64,000 nucleotides of DNA from an uncultured Clostridia bacterium (GTDB taxonomy: Bacteria; Bacillota; Clostridia; Oscillospirales; Ruminococcaceae). Of the stretch, positions 18,630-27,126 are shown one piece after another. Both the position numbers and the translations under genes were made by a program. Where the stretch lies: contig CANRFR010000001.1 in NCBI GenBank assembly GCA_947629945.1, forward strand, positions 1 through 64,000, in the 5' to 3' direction. Below the pieces are notes generated by a model, which was given only the letters and a program-made list of their open reading frames with translations, was not told where the DNA came from and searched no databases. Every line of letters begins with the position of its first letter. Position 1 is the stretch's first letter.

Positions 18630-18965
18630 GTGGATATTGGCAACACCGAAGTTGGAAAAAGAATATATAGCACAAGAAAATGCGGAGGTTATACAAGAGA
18701 AAAGCTCTCGGAGCTTGCCGACGTTTCCGTTCAGTTTCTCGCCGACATTGAAAAGGGGAGGAAATCAATGACGGTATCAACGCTGCGGCGAATAGTCTTT
18801 GCCTTGAATGTAACTACCGATTATATTGTAAACGGTTCGGAACCTTTTTCCGAAAACGAGAACATAAACAAGATACTTGCGGCGTTATCACCGTATCAAA
18901 GGGAACAGGCGGAAAAATTGCTGCAGTTGTTTGCGGAAACCATAAGTCATAACGAGAAATTCTAA
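18630..18965 (+). CDS. XRE-family HTH regulator
   Basis: GTG start with aaaggaag RBS; IGNTEVGKRIYSTRKCGGYTREKLSELADVSVQFLADIEKGRKSMTVSTLRRI. Confidence 0.85.
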   Translation: MDIGNTEVGKRIYSTRKCGGYTREKLSELADVSVQFLADIEKGRKSMTVSTLRRIVFALNVTTDYIVNGSEPFSENENINKILAALSPYQREQAEKLLQLFAETISHNEKF

Positions 18966-19130
18966 GAGCCTGTTTAGTATCTGGAGAAGTGCCGGATTTA
19001 CCCGGATTTTCGTGCCGTACAACGGCAATTTTTCGCTGATGTACTGTATGTACTTCAAGAAAAATTGCCTAAGTACGGTGCGAAAGGACGGGTGAAGACG
19101 GTGCTTCGGAAGATACCAAACAGGCTCTAA
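18964..19130. repeat. Long imperfect fold-back (about 165 bp), MITE-like or large hairpin
   Basis: agagcctgtttagtatct...agataccaaacaggctct with arms paired along nearly the full length (e.g. ggcaatttttc / gaaaaattgcc). Confidence 0.8.
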
Positions 19131-19263
19131 GTGCAGTCAGCAATTAAAGAAACGCATGAAAACGGTTTGCCGCCGAGATTTTACTCTCGGCGGCAGGAAA
19201 TGAGATTAATCAATTAGAGAAGTTGTCTGAATTAAAAATCTTTAGGCGCTCGCAACCGGGTTC

Positions 19264-21255
19264 TTATCTTTTTTTAAGAACGAATTTGTTTGTGAGATCC
19301 TGAAGCGCGTTCGCTTGACCGTTAAGTTCCTCGGAGGACGCCGCGGACTGCTCGGCGGTAGCGGAGTTGGTCTGAACAACAGACGAAATTTGTTCTACGC
19401 CCACGTTCACCTGTTCAATCATTGCTGCTTGCTCAGAGGAAGCAGTCCAAATGTCGTTTATCAGTTTAATTGTCTGATTTGTAACACCAACGGACGAGTT
19501 AAGCGCATCCGCAGTTTCTTCGGCAATATGCGAACCGCTTTCAACCGCTTGAATGGTTTGCTGAATAAGTTTGGTTGTGTTGGTGGCAGCCTCCGCCGAC
19601 TTGGAAGCAAGGTTTCTGACCTCGTCCGCAACAACGGCAAATCCCTTGCCTGCGGTACCCGCTCTTGCAGCCTCGATAGCGGCGTTAAGCGCGAGAATGT
19701 TGGTTTGAAACGCAATATCTTCGATTGTTTTAATTATGTTTGAGATTTCGTTAGATTTATCGGAAATGTTGTTCATTGCAACAACCATTTCTTTCATGTG
19801 CATATTGGAAAGCGACATCTTTTCGCCTGTTTGATTTGCTTTAAGGTTCGCTTCTTCGGCATTTTTTGCGTTAGTGTTAACTTTGTCTTTAAGCGTTAGG
19901 ATAATGCCGGCAAGTTCTTCAATGGAAGAAGCCTGTTCGGTAGCTCCCGACGCAAGAGACGTAGCTCCGTTGGATATTTGCTCAGCGCCTTGACTGACGT
20001 GCGCGGCAGAAATATCGATTTGCTCCATAGTATCCGACAGTCCGTATGCAAGACTGTCCAGCGCTTTGATTATGCTTACGAAATCGCCGTTAAATTCTAT
20101 CTGCCGGTGAATGTTGAAATTGCCGTCCGCAAGCTGCTTGCAAAGACGCGAAATTTCATCAACATAACCGTTTAGCGATGTTATTGTGCTGTTGATCGAA
20201 TCGGCAAGCTGACCCGTTTCATCATCGGACGTATGTTCAACACTAACGCTAAGGTCGCCCGAAGCCACCGCGTTCATAGTGTCAACCGTCTTTTTGATCG
20301 GCTTTGCAATGCCGTTTGAGGTGAAAATACATATAAAAATGGAATCCGCAATAACAAAAAGACTTACAATGATTGTAATAATGATAGCGGTTTTTGTTTC
20401 GCTCATCCACTCATTAACCTCGGTCGAAACTCCGATTACCCAACCGTCCGTTCCGCCGATCCGAGAATAGGCAAGATATCTGTTTATACCGCCGCCGCTG
20501 ACTCGTCCATATACGGTGGCATTGTCATCGGTCATCGAGATCGCCTGTTCTTCAAGCTCACTGCGGCAGTCATATTCGGTGTTGTCTTTGTGAGTATGAT
20601 TGACATTGTTCATGCTTTCGTCGACATATTTCTGTTCCATACAAGCGATATATGTACCGTTTTCGTCCATTATGTAGGTCTTTCCCGTCTTGCCGACATG
20701 GATCTCATCAATAATATCGTGAAGCATCGCACTGTCGATACCGAAATAAACAACACCGTCAAGTTCGCCGTTATTTACGCCGCCCTTTTTAATGGGAGCG
20801 CAAAAATATATGATCGGTCTGCCGCTGACATCTTGCGGACCGAACACAAATTCCACGTTGCCCATACCTTTTAAATAGCAATGGTCGGTTCTGTAATCAA
20901 TGGTGTCGTCAAGGGTTTCGTATCCCCAGCCGTCCTTGTCGATATAACCGCGTTCGGCGAAGCCGTAGGTATCGGCTCTTTCTTGCAGAAACTCAAGCTT
21001 TTCTTCTATGGAATGATTTTCGTCCATTCGCGGATCCATGCCGACTTCCTTGACAATCGCAACATAGCGTGACAAGCGGTTTTCCAAACGCACACTCGTT
21101 TGATAAGCGATTTCCGAAAGCGTGGTCTCAATCGTGTTTTGAGTGCTTTGGAAATTCTGATAGCTGCCCAAAATTCCAAGCGCAATAATGCCGAGAATAA
21201 CCACTGTTAAAATTCTCACAAGCAGCTTGGCTTTAAAAGTCTTATAGATCTTCAT
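19264..21255 (-). CDS. Methyl-accepting chemotaxis protein with extracytoplasmic Cache-type sensor
   Basis: N-terminal TM, sensor ([17 protein letters not shown]), second TM, HAMP, MCP tip [19 protein letters not shown]. Confidence 0.95.
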   Translation of the reverse strand: MKIYKTFKAKLLVRILTVVILGIIALGILGSYQNFQSTQNTIETTLSEIAYQTSVRLENRLSRYVAIVKEVGMDPRMDENHSIEEKLEFLQERADTYGFAERGYIDKDGWGYETLDDTIDYRTDHCYLKGMGNVEFVFGPQDVSGRPIIYFCAPIKKGGVNNGELDGVVYFGIDSAMLHDIIDEIHVGKTGKTYIMDENGTYIACMEQKYVDESMNNVNHTHKDNTEYDCRSELEEQAISMTDDNATVYGRVSGGGINRYLAYSRIGGTDGWVIGVSTEVNEWMSETKTAIIITIIVSLFVIADSIFICIFTSNGIAKPIKKTVDTMNAVASGDLSVSVEHTSDDETGQLADSINSTITSLNGYVDEISRLCKQLADGNFNIHRQIEFNGDFVSIIKALDSLAYGLSDTMEQIDISAAHVSQGAEQISNGATSLASGATEQASSIEELAGIILTLKDKVNTNAKNAEEANLKANQTGEKMSLSNMHMKEMVVAMNNISDKSNEISNIIKTIEDIAFQTNILALNAAIEAARAGTAGKGFAVVADEVRNLASKSAEAATNTTKLIQQTIQAVESGSHIAEETADALNSSVGVTNQTIKLINDIWTASSEQAAMIEQVNVGVEQISSVVQTNSATAEQSAASSEELNGQANALQDLTNKFVLKKR

Positions 21256-21469
21256 GTCATGCCCTCTTTTCTTGTAATTTTATTAAAATTATGCCGTTTC
21301 CTATATGACGCTATATTAATTATAACATAACCTATGTTTTACTTCAAGATTTTGCACTTAATTGACAAAAAAATCACTTAATTGACATAAAGACGCCCTG
21401 ATCAAATATGTTGTTTGAAAAATCGCCGCCGCAATTTTCTTGCGGCGGCTCCGATTTGTGTTAAATATG

Positions 21470-21640
21470 CGGTTAGAGCATGTATTCATAATATATTGCA
21501 CGCGTCTTTTCGGCAGATTTTATCGTTGACTGCGTTAAAATTTCTTGACTTGCGACAGCAAGCCCGCGAAAATTTGCCTTGTCAGCGACAAAATCTGCTT
21601 GAAAATCCACGCACAAATCCTATGAACACAAGCTCTTACT
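21470..21640. repeat. Long imperfect fold-back element
   Basis: agagcatgtattcataat...gcagattttatcg / cgacaaaatctgc...cctatgaacacaagctct. Confidence 0.65.
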
Positions 21641-22193
21641 TTTCTTTTTTGTCCTTTTTACTCTTGTTGTTTTTGAGAGTCTCATCGGATTTTTCGGTTT
21701 TAAGTTTGTCATCTTTTTTTTCGGACTTGCTTTCGTTTTTGGGCTTAAACTCTTCGCCGCTTATTTTCGCATAGAACTTCAGCGCGCCGTCGATTTCCTC
21801 GTCGTTAGGGTGTACTTTGGTTTTGCCGCCGAACAGCTTAAATCCGCCGATCACGTTTCCGCCCGCACAGCCGTATTTTCCCACGACCTCGCAGTTTTTG
21901 AAATGCGCGGTGCCCTCTATCTCTTCGCAGTAGCAGTCTTTATTCACCGTGTAGGTGTAAAGGAAAAATATTTTCTTGTCGCGCGGCATCCAGTTTGCGG
22001 CAAAGGACGCTATGTCGCGGTAAAATCCGTCGTCCTCTACCTCGGACGCGAAGCCGATAAGCTCGTATTCCGAAAGATTTGCCGAACGCGTTTGAGTAAC
22101 GTTTATAATGTCGGCGTGAAATTTTTCCTCGATAGCTTTAACAAGCTTCAAAACGCTCTCGTCCTTTGATTCGTAACAAATAACCGTTTTCAT
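21636..22193 (-). CDS. Flavodoxin-like protein with Lys/Glu-rich C-terminal tail
   Basis: MKTVICYESKDESVLKLVKAIEEKFHADIIN; tail KPKNESKSEKKDDKLKTEKSDETLKNNKSKKDKKEK. Confidence 0.65.
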   Translation of the reverse strand: MKTVICYESKDESVLKLVKAIEEKFHADIINVTQTRSANLSEYELIGFASEVEDDGFYRDIASFAANWMPRDKKIFFLYTYTVNKDCYCEEIEGTAHFKNCEVVGKYGCAGGNVIGGFKLFGGKTKVHPNDEEIDGALKFYAKISGEEFKPKNESKSEKKDDKLKTEKSDETLKNNKSKKDKKEK

Positions 22194-22232
22194 TTTCTTT
22201 ACCTCTTTACTTTAGTATTTTCCACACGGGAA

Positions 22233-22601
22233 TCAATAAAAATCATATTTTTCCGCACTCTCGTTTGTGCGGTATTCGTGCTTTTCGTAATAACCTATAA
22301 GCTCGCCCGAATCGTTTCTCAGAGCGATCATATAAACGTCCTTGTTTTCCTTTTCGTTTCGGAAAGTGTAGACCTTGTTGTGCGACTTGTCCGCCTTGAA
22401 CCACTCAAGAACGCGCCGTATTTTTTCGTTGGAGTCGGCATTGTGACAATCCTCAAGGCTTTTGCCCGTAAGGTCGCCGTGCTTTTTGTAGCGCTCTCTC
22501 GCGGCGGGGTTCATATAGATTACAGTGTTTTGCAGATTGCAGATAACGACGGGCGCTTTGTCGCTGTCTATCACGCTTTTAAAAAATATATCAAGATTCA
22601 T
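22233..22601 (-). CDS. Stand-alone PAS-domain protein
   Basis: VVICNLQNTVIYMNPAARERYKKHGDLTGKSLEDCHN...GELIGYYEKHEY. Confidence 0.75.
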   Translation of the reverse strand: MNLDIFFKSVIDSDKAPVVICNLQNTVIYMNPAARERYKKHGDLTGKSLEDCHNADSNEKIRRVLEWFKADKSHNKVYTFRNEKENKDVYMIALRNDSGELIGYYEKHEYRTNESAEKYDFY

Positions 22602-22610
22602 ATTATTACC

Positions 22611-22958
22611 TCAAACTCCTAATATAGAGAACTCTCCGTCCTCGGAAAGCCCCTTTTCAACAAACGTCTCGATTTCCGAAAACAGCTCGCCGACCTCGTC
22701 GCCCGCGTCATGGGCTTTCGAGAGTATATCGTTCCAAAGTTCGCGAGTGACAACGTTGGCGCCCCAGCGGTTGAATTTCAGTCCTTGCACCTCAAACGCG
22801 GGCTTGAGCACCAACTCGTAAAGTCTCATATCGCTGAGGATATCGTCGCGCAAATAAAGGCTGTTGTCGTTCCAGAACGTGCTGCCGTCCCATTTTCCGC
22901 GCGTGAACTCATGATAGCACGTTCCGCGCCGTTCAAAGTTATCCGTAAAATATTTCAT
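22611..22958 (-). CDS. Hypothetical protein
   Basis: 115 aa ORF in same-strand gene row. Confidence 0.5.
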   Translation of the reverse strand: MKYFTDNFERRGTCYHEFTRGKWDGSTFWNDNSLYLRDDILSDMRLYELVLKPAFEVQGLKFNRWGANVVTRELWNDILSKAHDAGDEVGELFSEIETFVEKGLSEDGEFSILGV

Positions 22959-22969
22959 TTGATCACCCG

Positions 22970-24199
22970 TTATTTTCGTATTCTTCTTGCTTCGCAGTAA
23001 AACCGTTTGTCGTGCGCGTGACCCATTGAGAATGTCTTTCTCGGCAGCGCACCGTCCTTTATTACAGTGGGGAACAGTTCCTCTTTTTGCATACTCGGCA
23101 GCAGAAATCCTATGGTATTCGGCTGCTTGCAGAGCGACCGCACCACGTCCTCGCCGTGAATATAGTCGATATTACCGCCGTTCTTCTTTAAGTACTCGTC
23201 AAGGAATGTCTGAAGCGAACCTACCGTGAGATTTGAAGTCGGCTTTGTTATACTGAATTTGCGTTCCTCGCCGTCGATTATCGCGGTAAATTTTTGCGCA
23301 CCATCATCGGAAAGTCCCAAAGCGCCTGTCATTTCGCTTAGGAGTTTTTTCGTATCAATATCCGTAACCACGCGGTGGATAGCTTCAAACTCAAGAGCGG
23401 GGGAGTGCAGATTTACTATCTCGACAAGCGCGTAACGCGCAAGCTCCGTGTCGGGAGAGCCGTCGCGTTTTTTCTGCTCGTAGCACTCTTTAGCCGTGGC
23501 AAGCGAGTGATTTCCGTCGCCCATGGCGAACAGCAGAACGTCTCCGATGTCGTCCGTGTTTTTTTCCGCGAGCCTGTCCAGAGCGTTAAGAACTCTTTCA
23601 GCGGCTTCTCCGTTCACCAAAGCTCCCGAAAGGTGCCCGCCGTTCTGCATAAGCTCGAAATCGTAGAGCGCCCGCAAGTCCTTATCGAGAAGCGGCTCTA
23701 TAACGGTGTTTTCGGGGTCGTCAATAAGTATCATTATGTGCGGAAGCTCCAAAGGCGCGTTCATACGTATCTTAACGCGCGGCGGTATCCGAGAAGCTAC
23801 GGTAGCTTCTGTCGCGCGGACTTGAGACCGGCTGTCTTTGTTGTAGTCGTACATTTCCAAATCAATAGCGCCCACCAAGCCCGCTCTAAGTCTGCCGTCC
23901 GCCTGAACGCGCTTTGTTAAAATAAAACAGTCCTTGTACTCGTCAAACAAGCCGCTGTTCAGATATTCGCTCATAGCGGCGTTTATTTTCTCGATACGTT
24001 TTTCGCAGTCGGGCTGTTCAAGGTATATTTCGGGCAGAATGAGCCGCAAGGTTGACGGCGCGTTTCCAACCGTATCGTAAACGGCTTTCCAGTATTCCGG
24101 TTCGCCCGTGTACTGGTCGCACGCGACCACCGCCCATTTCTCCATTCCGGTTTCATCAAGCTTAGGCAGAAGTATATCGGTTTTTACGAATGCGTTCAT
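22970..24199 (-). CDS. DUF1015-family protein
   Basis: VACDQYTGEPEYW; RATEATVASRIPPR; FAMGDGNHSLATAK. Confidence 0.88.
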   Translation of the reverse strand: MNAFVKTDILLPKLDETGMEKWAVVACDQYTGEPEYWKAVYDTVGNAPSTLRLILPEIYLEQPDCEKRIEKINAAMSEYLNSGLFDEYKDCFILTKRVQADGRLRAGLVGAIDLEMYDYNKDSRSQVRATEATVASRIPPRVKIRMNAPLELPHIMILIDDPENTVIEPLLDKDLRALYDFELMQNGGHLSGALVNGEAAERVLNALDRLAEKNTDDIGDVLLFAMGDGNHSLATAKECYEQKKRDGSPDTELARYALVEIVNLHSPALEFEAIHRVVTDIDTKKLLSEMTGALGLSDDGAQKFTAIIDGEERKFSITKPTSNLTVGSLQTFLDEYLKKNGGNIDYIHGEDVVRSLCKQPNTIGFLLPSMQKEELFPTVIKDGALPRKTFSMGHAHDKRFYCEARRIRK

Positions 24200-24211
24200 A
24201 GTGTACCTCCG

Positions 24212-26347
24212 TTAGTTCTTTATAATTCCGACCGCCTTGTAGCGTTTAAGCGGATATTCCCGCACGGGAACTCCTTTTTCGAGAGCAAGCTCCACAAGGT
24301 GCGAGGTCAAGGGGTCGTTCATCGAGCGCAGTAAGACGATTTCGGGCGCTCGGCGCAATAACACGCGCGTAGCTTCGCCTATGCTCGGTTTAACAAGATT
24401 GAGGTCGATCACGCCGAATTCTTCGGCAATTTGGCGCGTTTCCTCCAGTCCCTCTCCGTGCGGCTGTAAACATTCGCTCGGGGAATACGGCGGCAGAGAT
24501 ATCAATTCGCGCTCTATCGCGTTGATGAAATCGTAAGTTCTGTCCGTTTCGCGGAATTTATCGAAATAAAACGCGCCGTGAAAGTCTCCGGGGAATATCA
24601 GGTCATTTCGAAGTACCGTCCGCGAAAACAGTCCCGAAGCAACGCTGTTAAGGCAGGAGCAGGGAATGAACACGTCCTCGCGGGTGCCGCAGATATCGCA
24701 AACACCCGCCGGGTCGGCGAGAACCGCTGGTCGGCAGTCTATCTCGGGATAATCGGATAACGCTTCGGCAAGCTGCCGAGTTATCGCGCCTTTGCCCGTC
24801 CAGCCGTCCACGAACTGTATGCATTTTGCCGAGTGACGGGCGAGAATGTATTCAAGCGCCGCCTTGTCGATGCCGCGACCTCGGATAATGGAAATTGAGT
24901 AGTGGGCGGAATGAATTCCGTGTGCCAATTCCAGATAGCGCTTTATCAGCACGCCTATCGGAGTGCCCGCGCGAGCCAGCGACACGATAACAACGTTTTC
25001 TCCTTTGGCGCGCAGCATTTGCTCGGATATCGACCGCACCGCCAAAGCCGTCTGCCGCCCCCAAGTTTTGAGTCCTTGTTCGTAAAGCTTTATATACTCC
25101 GCGCTCGGCTCATATTCCTCGGGGAGCAGTTCGCAGTAGTGAACGCCTCGGTGCAGCTTTTCTTGACGTTCCTCGGCGTTCATCGGGGAAATTTTCCCCG
25201 TAACGTCCTTTAACAGTAGTCGGCAGTCGTTCGATTTCAGAGAAGTACGCATAGACTTGCCGCGCCAGCGAACAACAACGATACGAGAGCCGCCGCAGGC
25301 TCCGCAGGTGAGATTTAAGGCTGTCTCGTCGATATTCTCCGCGTCCGTCATTACTATTGTAACGCCGCTCGTCACTTTGTTGTATAGATAAACCGTTCGT
25401 GAGCCGTCGTACAGACTTGGCAAAACCGCTCGGTTCTTTATCGGGTAGCCCTCCGTCAAATTCGGCAGAACGGGGCTTCTGGTCACTCCGTGGACAAACG
25501 TCTTATACCCTTTATCCGCAAGCATTTTTCCAAGAATAAGCGGCGGCAGACATAGTTCTTCGGTGCCGATAAGCTCCACGGTCTCAGTATTGCGGAGAAC
25601 GTCGGATAGGCGCTCCGAAATATCGCCGCAAAGCCGTTCACATTCCTCGAAATATTTCGCGCAGCCGACTCCCAAACGAATGTCGTACAGCGCGTTAAGG
25701 CTGATATCAAGGTCGGGAACTTTTGAGAGCGGCGGCTCGTTTTCGCCGAATTTCTCGGGAAAATCGGCGGCGGTAATACTGTCGTATAAGAATTTCGCGT
25801 GAACGTCAACGCTTATCTCCGCGAGATTATCAACGCTTTCTCGGGTCGCCGCGAACGCGTGCGCGGAGATAGCCGCGGAGGTTTTTGTCTGAAGCAGCTT
25901 TGCCAGCGCCTTTACAGTGTTCCCCGTAGTAAATTCATCGTCTATTATAAATATATGTGCAAATTCGGATAAGTCAACGTCCGCGCGGCAGCAAAGTTTG
26001 TGAGTGGGCGCGTGACTGTGCGTTTCCTCAAACGAAACGCTTTCGCACCAATCGGGCAGCTCTTCGCGCGTGGTGCTTATCAAAAAGCAGCGCTCTCCAA
26101 GAGCTTTCGCAGCAAGCGCTCCGATACCCACTGCAGTTTCCGCGAAAACTATCGTAAGACATTTTCCTTCGGTGCAAATCCGCTTCATTTCTTCGCCCAT
26201 TTCGGCGCAGTGTAAAGCGGTTTCGCGCGGGTCGGAGGGGTAGTGCTTCGATTGGAATTTGTTGACTATCAAAAAGTCGCGGCGCGGGTTGTTTTCGCGT
26301 TTGGCGATACCGAATTTATCGGGTATCGTTGTAAGATCGTTAGACAT
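24212..26347 (-). CDS. Fused PRTase_2-TRSP-PRTase_1 (StiP)-PELOTA_1-like protein (tellurite/stress-associated family)
   Basis: PRPP-loop-like IIDDEFTTGNT; second PRTase-like VSLARAGTPIGVLIKR...DGWTGKGAI; C-terminal VKPSIGEATRVLLRR...HLVELALEKGVPVREYPLKRYKAVGIIK. Confidence 0.75.
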   Translation of the reverse strand: MSNDLTTIPDKFGIAKRENNPRRDFLIVNKFQSKHYPSDPRETALHCAEMGEEMKRICTEGKCLTIVFAETAVGIGALAAKALGERCFLISTTREELPDWCESVSFEETHSHAPTHKLCCRADVDLSEFAHIFIIDDEFTTGNTVKALAKLLQTKTSAAISAHAFAATRESVDNLAEISVDVHAKFLYDSITAADFPEKFGENEPPLSKVPDLDISLNALYDIRLGVGCAKYFEECERLCGDISERLSDVLRNTETVELIGTEELCLPPLILGKMLADKGYKTFVHGVTRSPVLPNLTEGYPIKNRAVLPSLYDGSRTVYLYNKVTSGVTIVMTDAENIDETALNLTCGACGGSRIVVVRWRGKSMRTSLKSNDCRLLLKDVTGKISPMNAEERQEKLHRGVHYCELLPEEYEPSAEYIKLYEQGLKTWGRQTALAVRSISEQMLRAKGENVVIVSLARAGTPIGVLIKRYLELAHGIHSAHYSISIIRGRGIDKAALEYILARHSAKCIQFVDGWTGKGAITRQLAEALSDYPEIDCRPAVLADPAGVCDICGTREDVFIPCSCLNSVASGLFSRTVLRNDLIFPGDFHGAFYFDKFRETDRTYDFINAIERELISLPPYSPSECLQPHGEGLEETRQIAEEFGVIDLNLVKPSIGEATRVLLRRAPEIVLLRSMNDPLTSHLVELALEKGVPVREYPLKRYKAVGIIKN

Positions 26348-26379
26348 TTTATGGTTATTCTCCGTCTAAAATATATGTT

Positions 26380-27084
26380 TTATGTGCGGCGTTCGTTATT
26401 CAACAGCTTTACAGAGCCGTTCAATATCATTCTTAAATAGTCCTCGGGCGAACGTATCGGCTCGGGTGTAAGAACGCCGCCGCCCGCTATTTCCCCAACG
26501 CTGTGGACGTCCGAGCCGCCGGTCTGCGGCAGTCCGTATGATTCGGCGTAAGCCCGGGCGCGGTCGTTCCAAACCGCAGAGCCGCCGAACAACGGCTTGG
26601 AGTTCCGCAGATTGACGGCTTCTACCGCGTCGACGTGGTGGGGATAGAGACTGATGTGCGGAATGTAGTCCGCTTCGCGAAACGGATGTGCCTGAACAAT
26701 GAATCCCCCCGTTTTGCGAACCTCGTCAAAAAGCTCTGTCTCGCGGGCGTTCATCAAAAGATACTCGTTGTCTTTCAGCCATTGCTTATCCTTGTTGTAT
26801 ATAAGGAGGTCCGCGCCGTTTATCGTCCATTCAACCCCGAAGAAAACGGCAAGTCCTATCTTCGCGCCCTCTTCACGAGCGTTTTCGTAGCCCTTGCAAT
26901 AAAGGTCAATGCGCTGTTCCCACGGCAGGTCTTGGGGCACGGTGGTGCTGGAGTTGAAGAAGTGGTCGGTGACGAATATCCCGTCGTAGCCGCGCTCCTT
27001 GTGCGCCCGAGCCATTTCCGCGCCCGTGGAGGAAGCGCACGCGCTGCTCTCCGAGGTATGCAGATGTGTTTCGTATTTATACAA
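26380..27084 (-). CDS. PHP-domain metal-dependent phosphoesterase
   Basis: MYKYETHLHTSESSACA...GYDGIFVTDHF; VQAHPFREA; TGGSDVHSVGEI. Confidence 0.9.
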   Translation of the reverse strand: MYKYETHLHTSESSACASSTGAEMARAHKERGYDGIFVTDHFFNSSTTVPQDLPWEQRIDLYCKGYENAREEGAKIGLAVFFGVEWTINGADLLIYNKDKQWLKDNEYLLMNARETELFDEVRKTGGFIVQAHPFREADYIPHISLYPHHVDAVEAVNLRNSKPLFGGSAVWNDRARAYAESYGLPQTGGSDVHSVGEIAGGGVLTPEPIRSPEDYLRMILNGSVKLLNNERRT

Positions 27085-27126
27085 ATTATGTTATCTCCTT
27101 GATTTGTTCAATTAAAGTTCGGTTGA

